NCBI RefSeq assembly: GCF_025698545.1
Contig: NC_068566.1
Location: forward strand, 26,514,444-26,578,443
Reading direction: 5' to 3'
Length of the DNA stretch: 64,000 nt
Source of the DNA: Gossypium raimondii
Taxonomy: Eukaryota; Streptophyta; Magnoliopsida; Malvales; Malvaceae
A program made the translations under genes and the position numbers. The notes beneath the pieces are model-generated. The model did no database searches, had not been told where the DNA came from, and was given only the letters and a program-made list of their open reading frames with translations. Positions within the stretch are counted from its first letter, which is position 1; each line of letters starts with the position of its first letter. Of this stretch, positions 32,641-44,376 are shown piece by piece.

Positions 32641-34650
32641 AAGGTATATTACTTAATATCATGAAATTAATTAATTTGATAAAAGTTTTACTTAAAAAGT
32701 AACTTAATATATTATTAATCAATAAAATTATAGAGCATAATTCGATAAATTGAAGATCATAAAAATCCAAATAAATATAAATTAATTTTTATAAGTAATC
32801 TGTAATCTATATTTATACTTGTAATCAATATTGAATTGGACATTTTGAATTACATAAAGAGTTTGGATATAGAATGAGATGAAGATAAGATTAGCACTTA
32901 TTAAATAAGTACAATTGATTTAATTCAAAAATCGAATTTTAGCATTCAGAAGTTATTAAGAATGATAACATTGATAAGTTGGGAAAGGAAATAGAAAGAT
33001 AATCGATATAGGTAATTAATCATTTTACTTTATATATTTAGATTTTCAATTTGAAATTACATTATCTATTTTTTTTATAATTTTAATTACTGATGGTAAT
33101 TATAATTTTACGATTATTTAAATTTATTTAAGATTAGCAATGGAAAGCTTGCAAATATGTTGACGAGTCATTCGTGTCAATTTATTTAAATGGGTATTTG
33201 AAAGCGTTTGGTAGAAATTACAAATGTGATTACACATAAGTAAATGAAAATTCACAATAACAAATAATTTAATAACTTAATGAAAAAGTAGAAAAATGAT
33301 ATAATACTAAAAATGAATTATGAAACTACATAAATTTGATCATTTTAATACACTGAAATCGTAATTAACTTTATATTTTTATTAGCTAAACATACAATTT
33401 TGAATTTTAGAAGTTAATCTTTTAATATTACAACTTGTATAAATTTAGTATCCATTTGAATTAGAGTTTCACTGTATATTTTTATAGGAGTTTCGCTGTT
33501 GCTGTTAAGATATACAATCTTAAATTAGTTAAATTTTATAAAATCAATAATTTATTTGCTACGATATAATAATTATGTTAAAATTTATATATTACTATCC
33601 ATTTAAATTAGAGTTTGAGTGCATTTGAAACTATACCAGCTACCATCAAGACGATAATTTTAAATTAACTAAATTCCACAACGTAGTAATTGAGCTCTAT
33701 AAACCAACCCACAAATGGTGGTAGGATTCATTATTCCGATTTCATTTTTGTCCATTTGATTTTCCGATATTTAGAGTATTGTTATTTTGTTTTAATTTTT
33801 AATGTCATTAAAGTATTCTATTTTATTATTAAATTTTAAATATTATCAATATTAATTAATTAAAATGTTAATAAATAAATTCATTGAGCCAAAAAAAGTA
33901 TAGTTACATAAATTCAAAAAAAAAAATGAAACTCAACCCTAAGAGTTTTAATTTCACTAAAATAATTGGTTAAAGATATAATTTGATAAAAAATTATCAT
34001 GCTTATAAATACAAATTTTGATTCTATTAAAATATATTTTAAAATCTTTTTATATAATAGTAGAAAAAAAATCAACTTTTACATTTACACTATTGTGTAG
34101 CCATGAATCAAAAAGTAAAATAAAAAATTTTATATTAGCTTTTTATAGTAATTTTATTATATAATAATTAAATTTATATTTGATATACATTTTATAATAT
34201 ATTTTAATACATTATATTTATATCAATAATCTATTATCTACAAATTATTACGATCGATTTATTGACTATTAAGAAAATAAAAATGAAATTGAATAGTGAA
34301 AACTTTAATTTACCGTATCAACTTTTGTAGTCATTACAAGCTTTAATAATAATTTGGAATTTTTACTACCACTATATTTAAATTATCAAGATAATTTATA
34401 TAATTTAATTATATTTATTAGTTATTATTTTAATAATGTTCTTTTGCATTTAATTACATGAAATAAAACTATATTGTATATTGAATATGGTGAAAATAAT
34501 TTAATTTAAATAAAAATATTATTTTATAATAATTAAATATATAATATTAAAAAATTAAACACGTAAAATCACATTAGAGAAATAAATATATTCATATTAT
34601 TTAGATAATTATATTATACATTCTCCTTTTTATTTAAATTAATGATATGT
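32641..34650. other. AT-rich intergenic DNA, no gene
   Basis: Two kilobases of A/T-dominated sequence. The only pattern noted is a diverged direct pair starting 'atccattt(g/a)aattagagttt' at 33451 and 33597. Confidence 0.3.
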
Positions 34651-34654
34651 AATA

Positions 34655-35075
34655 TTATGGGTGTAATAGACCTGAGTCAAATCTAAATAGTGGTAAGCTC
34701 GAACCCAACTTAAAATTTAGGGTTCTATATTCGGCTTGAGCTTGACGAAACATCAATTTGTAAGTTTGAGCTCAACTTGAGACATAATTAATGAGCTATT
34801 CAAAATCAAGTTCAATTAAGTTCGCTTATCAAATTTCGCAATTAAACACGTTATATTCAAGCTCGAGATCGTTCATACTAAAGCTCTTTCAACATAATAA
34901 GAGTAAGTATATAATTTCATAATATAAAATATATTAAAAACGAAAAATTTAATTGCTCGCAAGCCATTTGAATAGAGTATTACAGTGCTCGAATTCAACT
35001 CAATCAATAATTTAAACTTGACTTGATTATTATCAAACCAAATTTAAAAATTGAAATCAAGCTCGAATATCTTAA
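34655..35075. repeat. Interspersed repeat rich in AAGCTCGA/TTGAGCT words
   Basis: Resembles a common plant non-autonomous repeat made of 'gagctcgag'-type words in both directions (for example GTAAGCTCGAACCCAAC at the left and TTGAAATCAAGCTCGAATAT at the right). Ends are not sharp and no target duplication was found. Confidence 0.35.
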
Positions 35076-35345
35076 ATACAACAGTCTCTCATTTAGATTA
35101 ATGTAATAAGCCATTGCATTATTGTTTTCTGCAATATCCATTTTTTTGTCTTGTTTTCTCATCAATCCTACCACCATCCTCGTAATTACCATAAAGAATA
35201 TTTCTTTATTACAAACTAGTATAACCCTCCAGATTTCGCGTTAGATCAATTAATTTTTGATGGAATTATGAAGTTAAAATTTTAAAGTTAAAATATGCAT
35301 AAATTTAAAATTAACGTCAATACTTTAATTAAAATAAAATATTTC

Positions 35346-35745
35346 GATTAACTAATGACATTAAAAATGTTGAGGTATTAAATTATGTAAAAAAACTAAA
35401 ACATAGAGATTTAATTTCAAAATTAAGCATAACATAGGGACCAAAATTGAAATTTAACCATTGTTATATAGTTCGAAAGAAAAGAAAAAGGTTGTGTATT
35501 TGGAATGTGTACGTCAACATTTTAATTACAATAATGTATTTATACTAACAGTGACATTATAAAAGTTAAGGTGCGAATTATGTCAAAATTAAAGTATAGA
35601 GATTAAATTTCAAATTTAAGCATAATATAGGGACCAAAATTGAATTTGACCATTATTGTATAATCTCAAAAATTAAGTAAAAGGTTGTGTCCAAACTAGA
35701 ATGGCGTATTTAGATTAACAATGACATTATAAAAGTTGAGGTACC
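35346..35745. repeat. Diverged tandem repeat, period about 185 bp
   Basis: The phrase 'aatgacattataaaagttgaggt' or a close variant recurs at about 35352, 35548 and 35716, each of the first two followed by 'agggaccaaaattgaa(a)ttt(a/g)accatt'. Two full units and the start of a third. Confidence 0.55.
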
Positions 35746-37860
35746 TGATGTTCCGTATTTACATATGACAAATTAAACTCTTTAAACACTTAAAAGCTTA
35801 TTCTCAAGTATTTTATAGCATTTTTATTGCATTTTCGCAATTGTTAGATTTCATGTTTAGTCTTAGTTTTTGTTGCATTTTTATGCTTTTTGGAATAAAA
35901 TGACAAATTTATGCCATTAAGAACTTGACATTCGAGATGAGCTTGTTTAGGTACTTGGTTAATGCAAAAGTGAGGAGAAAAGCCTAAACTAGAGCCAAGG
36001 TTGCGACACCAATGCCTTTGCCATCAACTAAGGAGTTGGACTTTAACAAAATGCACATTTGAGTGGACTGCCTTCGAAGTCGCAACATTAAGGTGGTGAT
36101 GTCGTGACACCAGCCTTTGTGGTTGCAACACTAAGCTAGCAGTGTTGCAACACTGACCACAACCTTGGAAACGAAGAAGTTAAGGCTTGCCTAAAGAGAA
36201 TATCGCAACACCATAGGGTTATTTTCGGGTAAATAAAGACCAAAAACATCAATTGAGGAGTCTGCCAAAGAAGTCGTGACACCAAGGAGTTGATGTCATG
36301 ACACTGGCCTAATTATTGGGGGTAATTAAGGAAAATGCCATGTATTACGCCATTCTTAGTGCTTGAGCCATTTTGAAGCTAATTATTCTTTGAAATCAAA
36401 TAGTTCTATAGCCTCAGCAAGTTACGAGCCTAAAAGTCCTATGTGACTTAGACCTTTTTGTACATAAATTCTTGATTTGCATTTATCTATGAAAAGTGAA
36501 TGACTTGAATTCTTTCTTTTGTATAAACTTTGTACCTACGTAAGTTATTTTGATGGAATAACATGAATGATGGTGTTTTTGCATAATTGCCTTTATATCT
36601 ATTTGTTTTTGTAACTTTGTGAACGAATTAAGTCTACCTTAGGAGTTGTGAATTATCCATGCTTCACCCTTTAAGTTGTACGCTAGAAGAATTCCATACA
36701 TTGCACATACTTGTTTACCATGTCTTATATGTCATCATTTTGCATGTTTTATTTATTTTGTGTGTTTGCCTAAGAACAAGAAAATACTTAAGTGTGGGTG
36801 AGTTTGATGTGTCGTATTTATATATGACAAATTAAGCTTTTTAAACACTTAAAGAGCTTATTCTTGAGTATTTTATAATGCTTTTAATTACATTTCCGCA
36901 ATTGTTAGATTTCACGCTTAGTCTTAGTTTTTATCGCATTTTTATGCTTTATGGAATAAAATGGAAAATTTATCCCATTAGGAACTTAACATTTGAGCTA
37001 AGGTTGTTTCAGACACTTGGTTGACGCAAAAATGAGGAGAAAAGCCTAAACTGGAGCAAAGGTCGCGACACCAATGCCTTTGCCATCAACTAAGGACTTG
37101 GACTTCAACAAAATGCACATTTGAGTTAATTGCCTCCAAAGTCGCGACATCAATGTGGTGATGTCACGACACCAGCCTTTGTGGTTGCAACCTGGAAATG
37201 AAAAAGTTAAGGTTTTCTTGAGGAGAATGGTGTCGTGAAACTTGCCCTTGATGAGGAAAATTTATGAAGGGCATTTTTCAGTTCAACAAAACTTAAGTCA
37301 AATTTATGTGAGGACAAAATTGTCCTTTCATAGGTTAGACTTTGTCAGAGTATAAATGATGCTTTTTAAGTCACTTTCCATATAGATTTTAGTAAATATA
37401 CTTTTAGGTTAGATTCTTAGTTTATTCTTTAGAATTTTCTACACTTTTCTTAGCAAAAGGTATAAGGACCTCTTTAGACCTTTTTCCATTTCTTTAATAT
37501 TTTAATAGGTTTTAGGTGTTTTCTTCATCTAATTCTGTGTTTTAACGATTGCTCCTTGAATATTTGTGGATTCAATGCATTGAATCTTCATTGATTTAAG
37601 GATTTCAACAACTATTTTGAGTATTTCTAAACCCAATTTAATTTGTTATTTTCTTGCTTGATCTTAACATTAAATTGATTGAGCTGTTTAAATTGATAAT
37701 GGATATGAGCTAATTTTTTGTGGTTGATTAATTGAAGTGTTAATTGTTTAATTTCATGTTCAGGGACTAGATCATAAAATTTGTACTAACTCGAATGAAA
37801 TTGAACCATCATTTAGTTTCATGATTCAATCCATTTACATACTTACCATTTCATTTCTTT
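35746..37860 (+). mobile_element. Degraded gypsy element with paired LTR-like direct repeats
   Basis: A block of about 380-430 bp starting TGATGTTCCGTATTTACATA at about 35748 recurs at about 36808 (TGATGTGTCGTATTTATATA); both contain 'gaggagaaaagcctaaact' and 'accaatgcctttgccatcaa'. The second is preceded by AAGTGTGGGTGAGTT, a polypurine-tract-like sequence, so it is the 3' LTR and the first a partial 5' LTR. A TATAAAT box lies in the second LTR near 37343. About 680 bp between them hold no coding region. Confidence 0.5.
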
Positions 37861-39285
37861 TTCTTACCCGTTAAACCATCTAGAATTACATCGGATACTC
37901 GGGAAAAATCACACATAGTGTGCCTTTACATATAATCATAGTCTTTCCTTTACATTAATGCTCACATGAGCTGTGGGTCGGAATGTAAGCTACATATGCT
38001 GCTCACACAAGCTGTGGAGAATCTGAAAAAATGCAGGACCTCAGCCGTTGGTAGGACATTCAAGACCAGCACCCGAAACATAAAATCCCTAATGACGTGT
38101 CATTTGTATCCTAAGAATTCTTAAGGTTCAATCGGGACTTGATATCTGTCAGTTCATCATAGCATGATAAATTTAAGTTCATTTATATTAAATCAACATG
38201 ATAACATTCAATTTAGCGAACATTAAAATGATCGCAGTTCATACGAACTTACCTCGATAACCAGGGCGTAGAAGTAAAGTTGAACTAGACTAAAGCTTTA
38301 GCTTTTCCTCGATTTAGGTCCGATTGTGATTTATCTTGACCTAAATAAATAATTTAATTCAATTAATTACTTCTAGAATTCAATTTAATCCATAATTCAT
38401 ATTTATGCAAAATTATGAATTTGCCCCTAACATTTTAACTTTTCACAATTTAGTCCTTAAGCTCATAACTTAAAATCTAACCATTTTAACTTAAATCCAA
38501 CTTAAACAATGTCACAAGAGACCTTGAAACAAACCATTATTATCTACAATTCAAAATAGAACCCTTAGATTTATAGTTTTAACAATTTAATCCCTAATTA
38601 CAAAATTCAACAAAAATCACTTAACAAAACATGTTTATTTTACAACAAGGATTCATAATCTATCAACTAACATCAAAACTCATTCAAAAAAATCCATGGA
38701 AAGTCCCTGAATCTTTGAAATTTTTTTAAATTAACCCCCGGGCTAGCTAGGTTCAGCTAAAATGATCACAAAAACATAAAAATCATTAAAAACGAGACCG
38801 AAATCACATACCATGCAAGCACTTGAACTAGCCGAATCTTCAAAGCTCAAAAATGGCTATTTCTTCCTTTAATTTCAGTGGAGAAAACCATTAGGGAAGA
38901 TGATACCAAATTTTGCCTTATTTTAGTTTAAGTTAATTTATTAAATTACCATTTTAACCTTAGTTATTAACTTTAAAATCAACCAAAACATGTCCATATT
39001 TGTCCACTAAAATTAAGGATGGTATAATTACTAACTAATTCCTTTAGATTTCCTTTCCATAACCATTTGACCCCTTTAACTAATAGAACTCAACTTTTAC
39101 ACCTTTTACGATTTAGTCATTTTCACCTAATTAACCAATTAAACCTCAAAATTTCTTAACAAAATTTTAATAAGACCTTAATACAATCCTGTAGACATTA
39201 AATAAAAATTAAAATAATAATTCACTCGTCGAAATTGTGGTCCCAAAACCACTATTTGCGACACTACTAAAAATGAGATGTTACA
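37800..39285 (-). mobile_element. Truncated LTR of the TGTAACA gypsy family, copy 3
   Basis: Ends ATGAGATGTTACA at 39285, and contains in the same order as copy 2 (10482-13172) the blocks 'cgggtagtacac'-like, 'gctcacatgagctgtg', 'catttgtatcctaa.aattcttaaggttcaa' and 'tggtcccaaaaccactatt'. The part corresponding to the first 1.2 kb of copy 2 is missing; the left border near 37800 abuts the gypsy LTR described above. No coding sequence. Confidence 0.65.
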
Positions 39286-41204
39286 AATATTTAACATTTT
39301 AAACTTTGAAACAAATTAATAAAATTATAAAAATGTGGAAAAATCAATTTAGAGATTTTGAAATCGTTTAGAAACAATTCATAGGTGTTCGGAGGTTTTA
39401 AGGACCATGGGAGCTCAAAACACTGATGCTTTTTGGCCTACTAACTTCAAAGGTTCCAACATTGACTTATCCTCCTGCTTTATAGTTTTTTTAGCTATTG
39501 ACTTTAAAGGTTCAGGTACTTTTAATATAAGTTTTGGAACCTGAGCTCCTAGGACCAAATTTTGGTTACTGACTTGCAAAGCTTTGATACTTATAACCAA
39601 TGGTTTGTACCATTGATGTAGGGGGACCAAAATTCTCGTTGAAAAGGTTTTTTGAAGGACGCCAAACACCTCAAAATCATACTATCACATAAGATAAATA
39701 TGGGCTCAATATAGGATCAAGAACTCAACTCAAATCGTGCATTTCTTCCTAGTTTCATCAACACATCAACATAATTTCAAGATAAAATCTCAACAGCAAG
39801 GGGAGAATAACATACATGCCAATATTACTTACAACATCATTTAAGGTTCAAGGTCACCAAATTAATGTCTCAAAATAAGATCAATGCAACATCCATTCAT
39901 CGAACTCAAGAAACATGAAACTAATATATATGCATACTAATTGGACTCACTAGTACATGTCACTATGAGCCAACTACACAAAAGTTTCATACTTTTGTAA
40001 CTGAGCAATGGTGTGAGGTGGTGATCTACAAGGTGAGCGAAGCTTCAAAATCAACTCAAACTTATATACAAAGCAAACACTGCAATAAGCACGAGCTTAG
40101 TAAGTTTCATGAAATAAAATCTACTCACCCTTAATCAAAATTTAACCATAAGAATTGTAATGATTATATTGGCTATATTATTTGATAAACTTGATATAGA
40201 ATAGAAAAGTTTCTTTTTTGTTGTTACATATCCAGTAGAGAATTCACTCAAAAATACCATTTCAATTGTTTAAATCACATACATATAATCATTTTTTAGA
40301 ATTATCCATTTCATATTTGTATGCTTTTTTATAACCCTAGCAAACTATGGTTTGGACACTCAAAAGTCCATCCTGCTAACTCCAACATATATTGCACTAA
40401 AAGTGCTTCAACCCAAACACCAACATATAAGGCTAAAAACATACCGTAGTACTATGTCATAAGGCAACGTATCATATTTCTATTCAATGATAAATCTCCG
40501 CTGAAGAAAAGCAGAATTAAATGGCATGACATATGTGTCCTAGCTATTCCACTAAGTTTCAAGGGCATTTCATATTCTTAAACATCTTAAACATTAGTAA
40601 TTTCATAAATTAAGAGGTCATGTTCATACATTTTATGTAAATACACATATAATTGTTTCTAATATGGCACAATGAATCTCATGTGAATTAGTATACATAC
40701 CTCACCATACATATAAAATGTCTAACAATTACTTACTAGATTTATTAAACGTCAGCCTTTAATGGCAATGGTAATAGTTACTTAATTTATTGAATGTTAC
40801 TATCAACTTAGTAGAAAAATTGAATACAAGAGATAATCCTTTATTTCAATCACTGAATGGGGTTTAGGGTTAAAAATTCGGAACTAATATTTTTTTTTGT
40901 TACAAAGCCCTAATAAACAATACAAACAACCAACAATGGCATACTTGTGTACGAGAGCAGTGCTCTACCAACATTTAACTTCCCTCACATTACACTTTAT
41001 GAATGTAAGGAAATACAATAGTTGATGCATGAATCCATGGAGTCCCCCATGCGATGGAGAGCTTCCACCAAAAGGATGATAGTGTATGAGGTAACTCCAT
41101 GAAAAAGAATGCATCATATTCTCTATTTTTTTTTTTTACAAATTAATTAAAAAACACGAATAAAATAAACTATCCTTTTCTCCGTTAATGTCGAAAACCG
41201 ATTT
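39286..41204 (-). other. ACC synthase 3' flank: probable diverged LTR, no gene
   Basis: Between about 39660 and 40760 the order of phrases 'gcttagtaagtttcatg' (near 40100) and 'tgacatatgtgtcctagc' (near 40530) resembles the layout of the TGTAACA LTR family, suggesting a distant relative in minus orientation. Termini and duplication were not found. The 84-codon minus frame at 39415-39669 has no recognisable domain. 40900-41200 is the likely 3' UTR side of the ACC synthase gene. Confidence 0.3.
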
Positions 41205-43502
41205 TCAAGTCCTGGCTCGAACGAGGGGTGATTGAGGTAACGGAGAATGTGGTGACATAATGCCAGCAGGTGACATGAAATCATCCATTCTTCGTGATAA
41301 GCTACGTGATAAGCTGAGTTTAAGGCTGCTTCGGCTGCATAACTTGCGAGGAACTATGGACTCATTGTTCTTAAGGATAAAGCTTCTAATCCTCGATAAA
41401 GCAACTTCCATGGTGTTATCCTCCATATTAGCAAAACAAACCCTAAACCAACCAGGTTCATGACAATGAAAGGACGACCCTGGTGAAACATTAAGCTTAA
41501 CTTCATTGATTATCACTCGCCACAAATCCATTTCAGCATCGAACGTCTTCTCTTTAAGAAGTTTACGAAGGTCCATCCATATAAACAACCCACCATTACT
41601 CTTCAATGAACCAATACCAACTTGTGAAAGACTCCATGTGAAATACTTGTGCCTTTTGAACAACTGTTCTTTGCTTTCCATGATGAAATTATGAAGGAAA
41701 TCATCATCGTTCAACATGGTAGCAATTAAATGCTGTGTTTGTGATGAAACCAAGCCATAACTTGACATTTTACGAGCACAATTCACCACTGCATCATTGT
41801 ATGAATATACAATGCCAACTCTAAAACCAGGGAACCCCATGTCTTTAGAAAGACTGTAAACAATGTGGATTAAATCATGGTTGCATTCAACTTCTTGTAT
41901 GACCTCTGAAATACTGACGAATTCAGGGTCTTTGAAAACCGTGGCGGCATAAATTTCGTCACCTATTAGGTGAATGTTCTTTTCGTTTATAAACTTCACG
42001 ATGCTCTTTAATGTCTCTCGATCCATTATAGTTCCTAATGGATTTGATGGATTTGTTATGAGTAAACCCTTGACTTTAAGGTTAGCTTCTTGAGCTTTTT
42101 CATATGCAGCTTCCATGGCGGTTCTAGTGATTTGGAAATTATGTGAACTTTCACAAATCACTGGTACAAGTTCAACTCCTGTTCTCCACCTTAAGTCACG
42201 ATCAAATCTGCAAAATTAATAAACCCGAAAAAACTTAAATTGAATCAACCTAAAACCGACCCTACTTGTCCTATACATACAGCTGTTATGATGGAGAGTT
42301 AGGTATAAAGAAGAAATGAAGATGATGATGACTACTCAACTTTCCGTTAGTGTTCCACTAAGGATGATGAACCCTCATATTTATGATAAATCTTCTTATT
42401 TCTTTTCAATTTTCACTTTTTACCTACCAAGTTCCATCAATAATAGAAAGATGGGCCATGAACTTTAAAGGGTTTTAACATCAAAAGAAAGGGTACAAGG
42501 CTGCTTTCAAAGTAAGGGACGTGTGGGCATGGTGAATTTTACCCAGATTTCAATTTCCATCCCTCCCTATGAACAAATCCTAGGCGGCGATGTTGCCACA
42601 ATTGACTTTAGTGCTAAGTTGACTAAGTTTTCATTAAACTAATCTTAAGTCATAATTTAACACTTAATTAACAGATTCCTTCCTTCTTTTCTCTTGACTT
42701 CACATATGTAGGTTGGTTTGGGGACAAAAGGTCAATGTTGGTCATTGAAAATTCCAATTTGAGCTCTTTCTATACACCTAATTTCCATTCTCTACCCGGT
42801 ATTACAGGAACTGTATGTTATTGAATGTATCAACTTAACCTCCCATATATATGTTAAAAGAAAAACCCAAAAAAGAATTTGATGAATTTACCCTGGATAA
42901 TATGGAGTAGGAACCAATAATGCTTCACCAGGATCAGCCAAGCAAAAAGCCACCATTTCATGAGCACCAGTTGCTCCACCACTCATAACAATACGGTCTG
43001 GGTCAAATTTCACTCTATCTCCCCTCACTTTCCCCATAAATTTGGCAACAGCCTGTTGTAATAACATACACAAAGTATTGATTAATTACCATGTAATTAA
43101 AGAAACAAAAGAGAAACTGTGTTATTTTGCGTTGCCATACTTGTCTGAACTCAGGCATCCCATGATAATCCTGGAAAAGTGCAGTCTCTTTGAACCTGTT
43201 TACACCTTCTGCAGTACAAAGGGAAGCCTCTGGGTGTTCCATTAGCCACTTTTTGATGAATTCAAAACAAAGCTGGTAAACATTAACGCCATTAAAATCA
43301 ATTAAAATTCTCAGTTTTTCTAAATAAAAAAAATACTGGGAAATGAAATACGTACCTGATTTTCAGCTAGACCCATTTGAATAACACCATCAGGTCTATC
43401 AATAGGGTGAAAAGGATTGGTTTCATATGCTTTCCATCCATCAAAATAAGGTGAGTTTTCACCGTGACCATTACCAGTAGCAATCTTTGACATGGAAACC
43501 AT
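41205..43502 (-). CDS. ACS: 1-aminocyclopropane-1-carboxylate synthase, type I
   Basis: PLP enzyme turning S-adenosylmethionine into ACC, the rate-setting step of ethylene synthesis, in the cytosol. Four exons: 43356-43502, 43141-43272, 42892-43052, 41205-42207; GT/AG borders and phases give 480 residues, the usual length. Seen: G-L-A-E-N-Q across intron 1, P-T-P-Y-Y-P-G-F-D-R-D, N-P-S-N-P-L-G, D-E-I-Y, and the PLP lysine K268 in S-L-S-K-D-M. The C-terminus (R-S-L-S-R-R, then S-P sites at 459, 465, 468 and 473, ending V-R-A-R-T) is the type I tail, phosphorylated by CDPK and stress MAP kinases to stabilise the enzyme. Odd: F for the usual L after K-D-M-G. ATG at 43502 chosen because M-V-S-M-S-K-I-A is the family start. 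Closest to ACS1/ACS2/ACS6; I cannot say which cotton paralogue. Confidence 0.96.
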
Positions 43503-43640
43503 TTTTTGTGAACTACAAAGAATCAACTAAAACAAAAAATGAAACAAGTAACTACAGAAAAATTAGCTTTTTTTGAATGAGAAAGAATTTTGATTGTATT
43601 AGTTGAATTGGGTGATGAGCTTGTAGGTTATTTGTCCGCC

Positions 43641-43651
43641 TATTTATAGAG
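43641..43651 (-). promoter_or_regulatory. ACS TATA box
   Basis: On the minus strand CTCTATAAATAG, about 140 bp upstream of the ACC synthase start codon. Spacing suits a leader of about 110 bp. Confidence 0.55.
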
Positions 43652-43756
43652 CGTTATTTCATAGAGTATTAATGTCTATGGTGAGTGGGGTCTACAAAAA
43701 GTTTGAAAGTTCCATGAAAGAGAAAAGAAGTATACCTGGAGTCACTCGGTCTGTAC

Positions 43757-44376
43757 GAAGGGTGGCCCGAAATATAAAAGGGTTTTGGTAAAAATATATG
43801 TTCGAAAAATAAGTTTGGATAAAAAATAAGGTCCGTTTAGAAAACGGGTCAAGCCTCAGGTAAGATATTTTTGCCCGGGCCTGACCCAGCCTAAATTCAC
43901 TAAAGGATAATTTTTTTTTGTTTTTTAATATTATTTTCTTATTGTTTTCTCTCTATTTTGCTACCATTTTATTATTATGTTACTACTATTTTGTTGTTAT
44001 TGTTTGTATATTGTATAAAATTTATTTTATTATTAATTTTGTTATTATTTTAAAGACATTTGTTAATTTTGTTATTATTTTAGAGGCATTTGCTTGTTAA
44101 GTTGCATCTATCTTAGTGTTATTTAAGTATAAATATTTTTTAAAATTTATTTTCAATTTGTTGGGAAATATTTATTTTGATGTTTTTAGTATTTTTGATG
44201 TATTATATATTTTAAAATTATATAAAAATTAATATGGGCGGGCCGGGTCAGCCCGGATTTTAACATTTTTATCTGGGTCGGTTTGGGTAAAATTTTAGGT
44301 CTATTTTTCGGGCTAGGCCCGGGCCCGGGCCTAAATTTTTAGTTGACCCTGGCTCGGCCCATGCACACCTCTAGAA
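43757..44376 (+). repeat. GGCCCG-rich interspersed repeat, copy 2, in the ACS upstream region
   Basis: Same family and orientation as 26730-27247. The left end (GGGTGGCCCGAAATATAAAAG) and right end (CTCGGCCCATGCACACCTCT) contain complementary GGCCCG / CGGGCC and AGAGGTGTGCATGGGCC words, typical of a MITE-like plant repeat. It begins only about 105 bp upstream of the ACS TATA box. The 60-codon frame within it is not coding. Confidence 0.6.

Noticed and set aside
39415..39669. 84-codon minus-strand frame with K/P/L-rich repeats.
   Set aside because: It comes from a stretch with repeated 'aaaggttc' and 'ggacc' words in repeat-like DNA; no domain.
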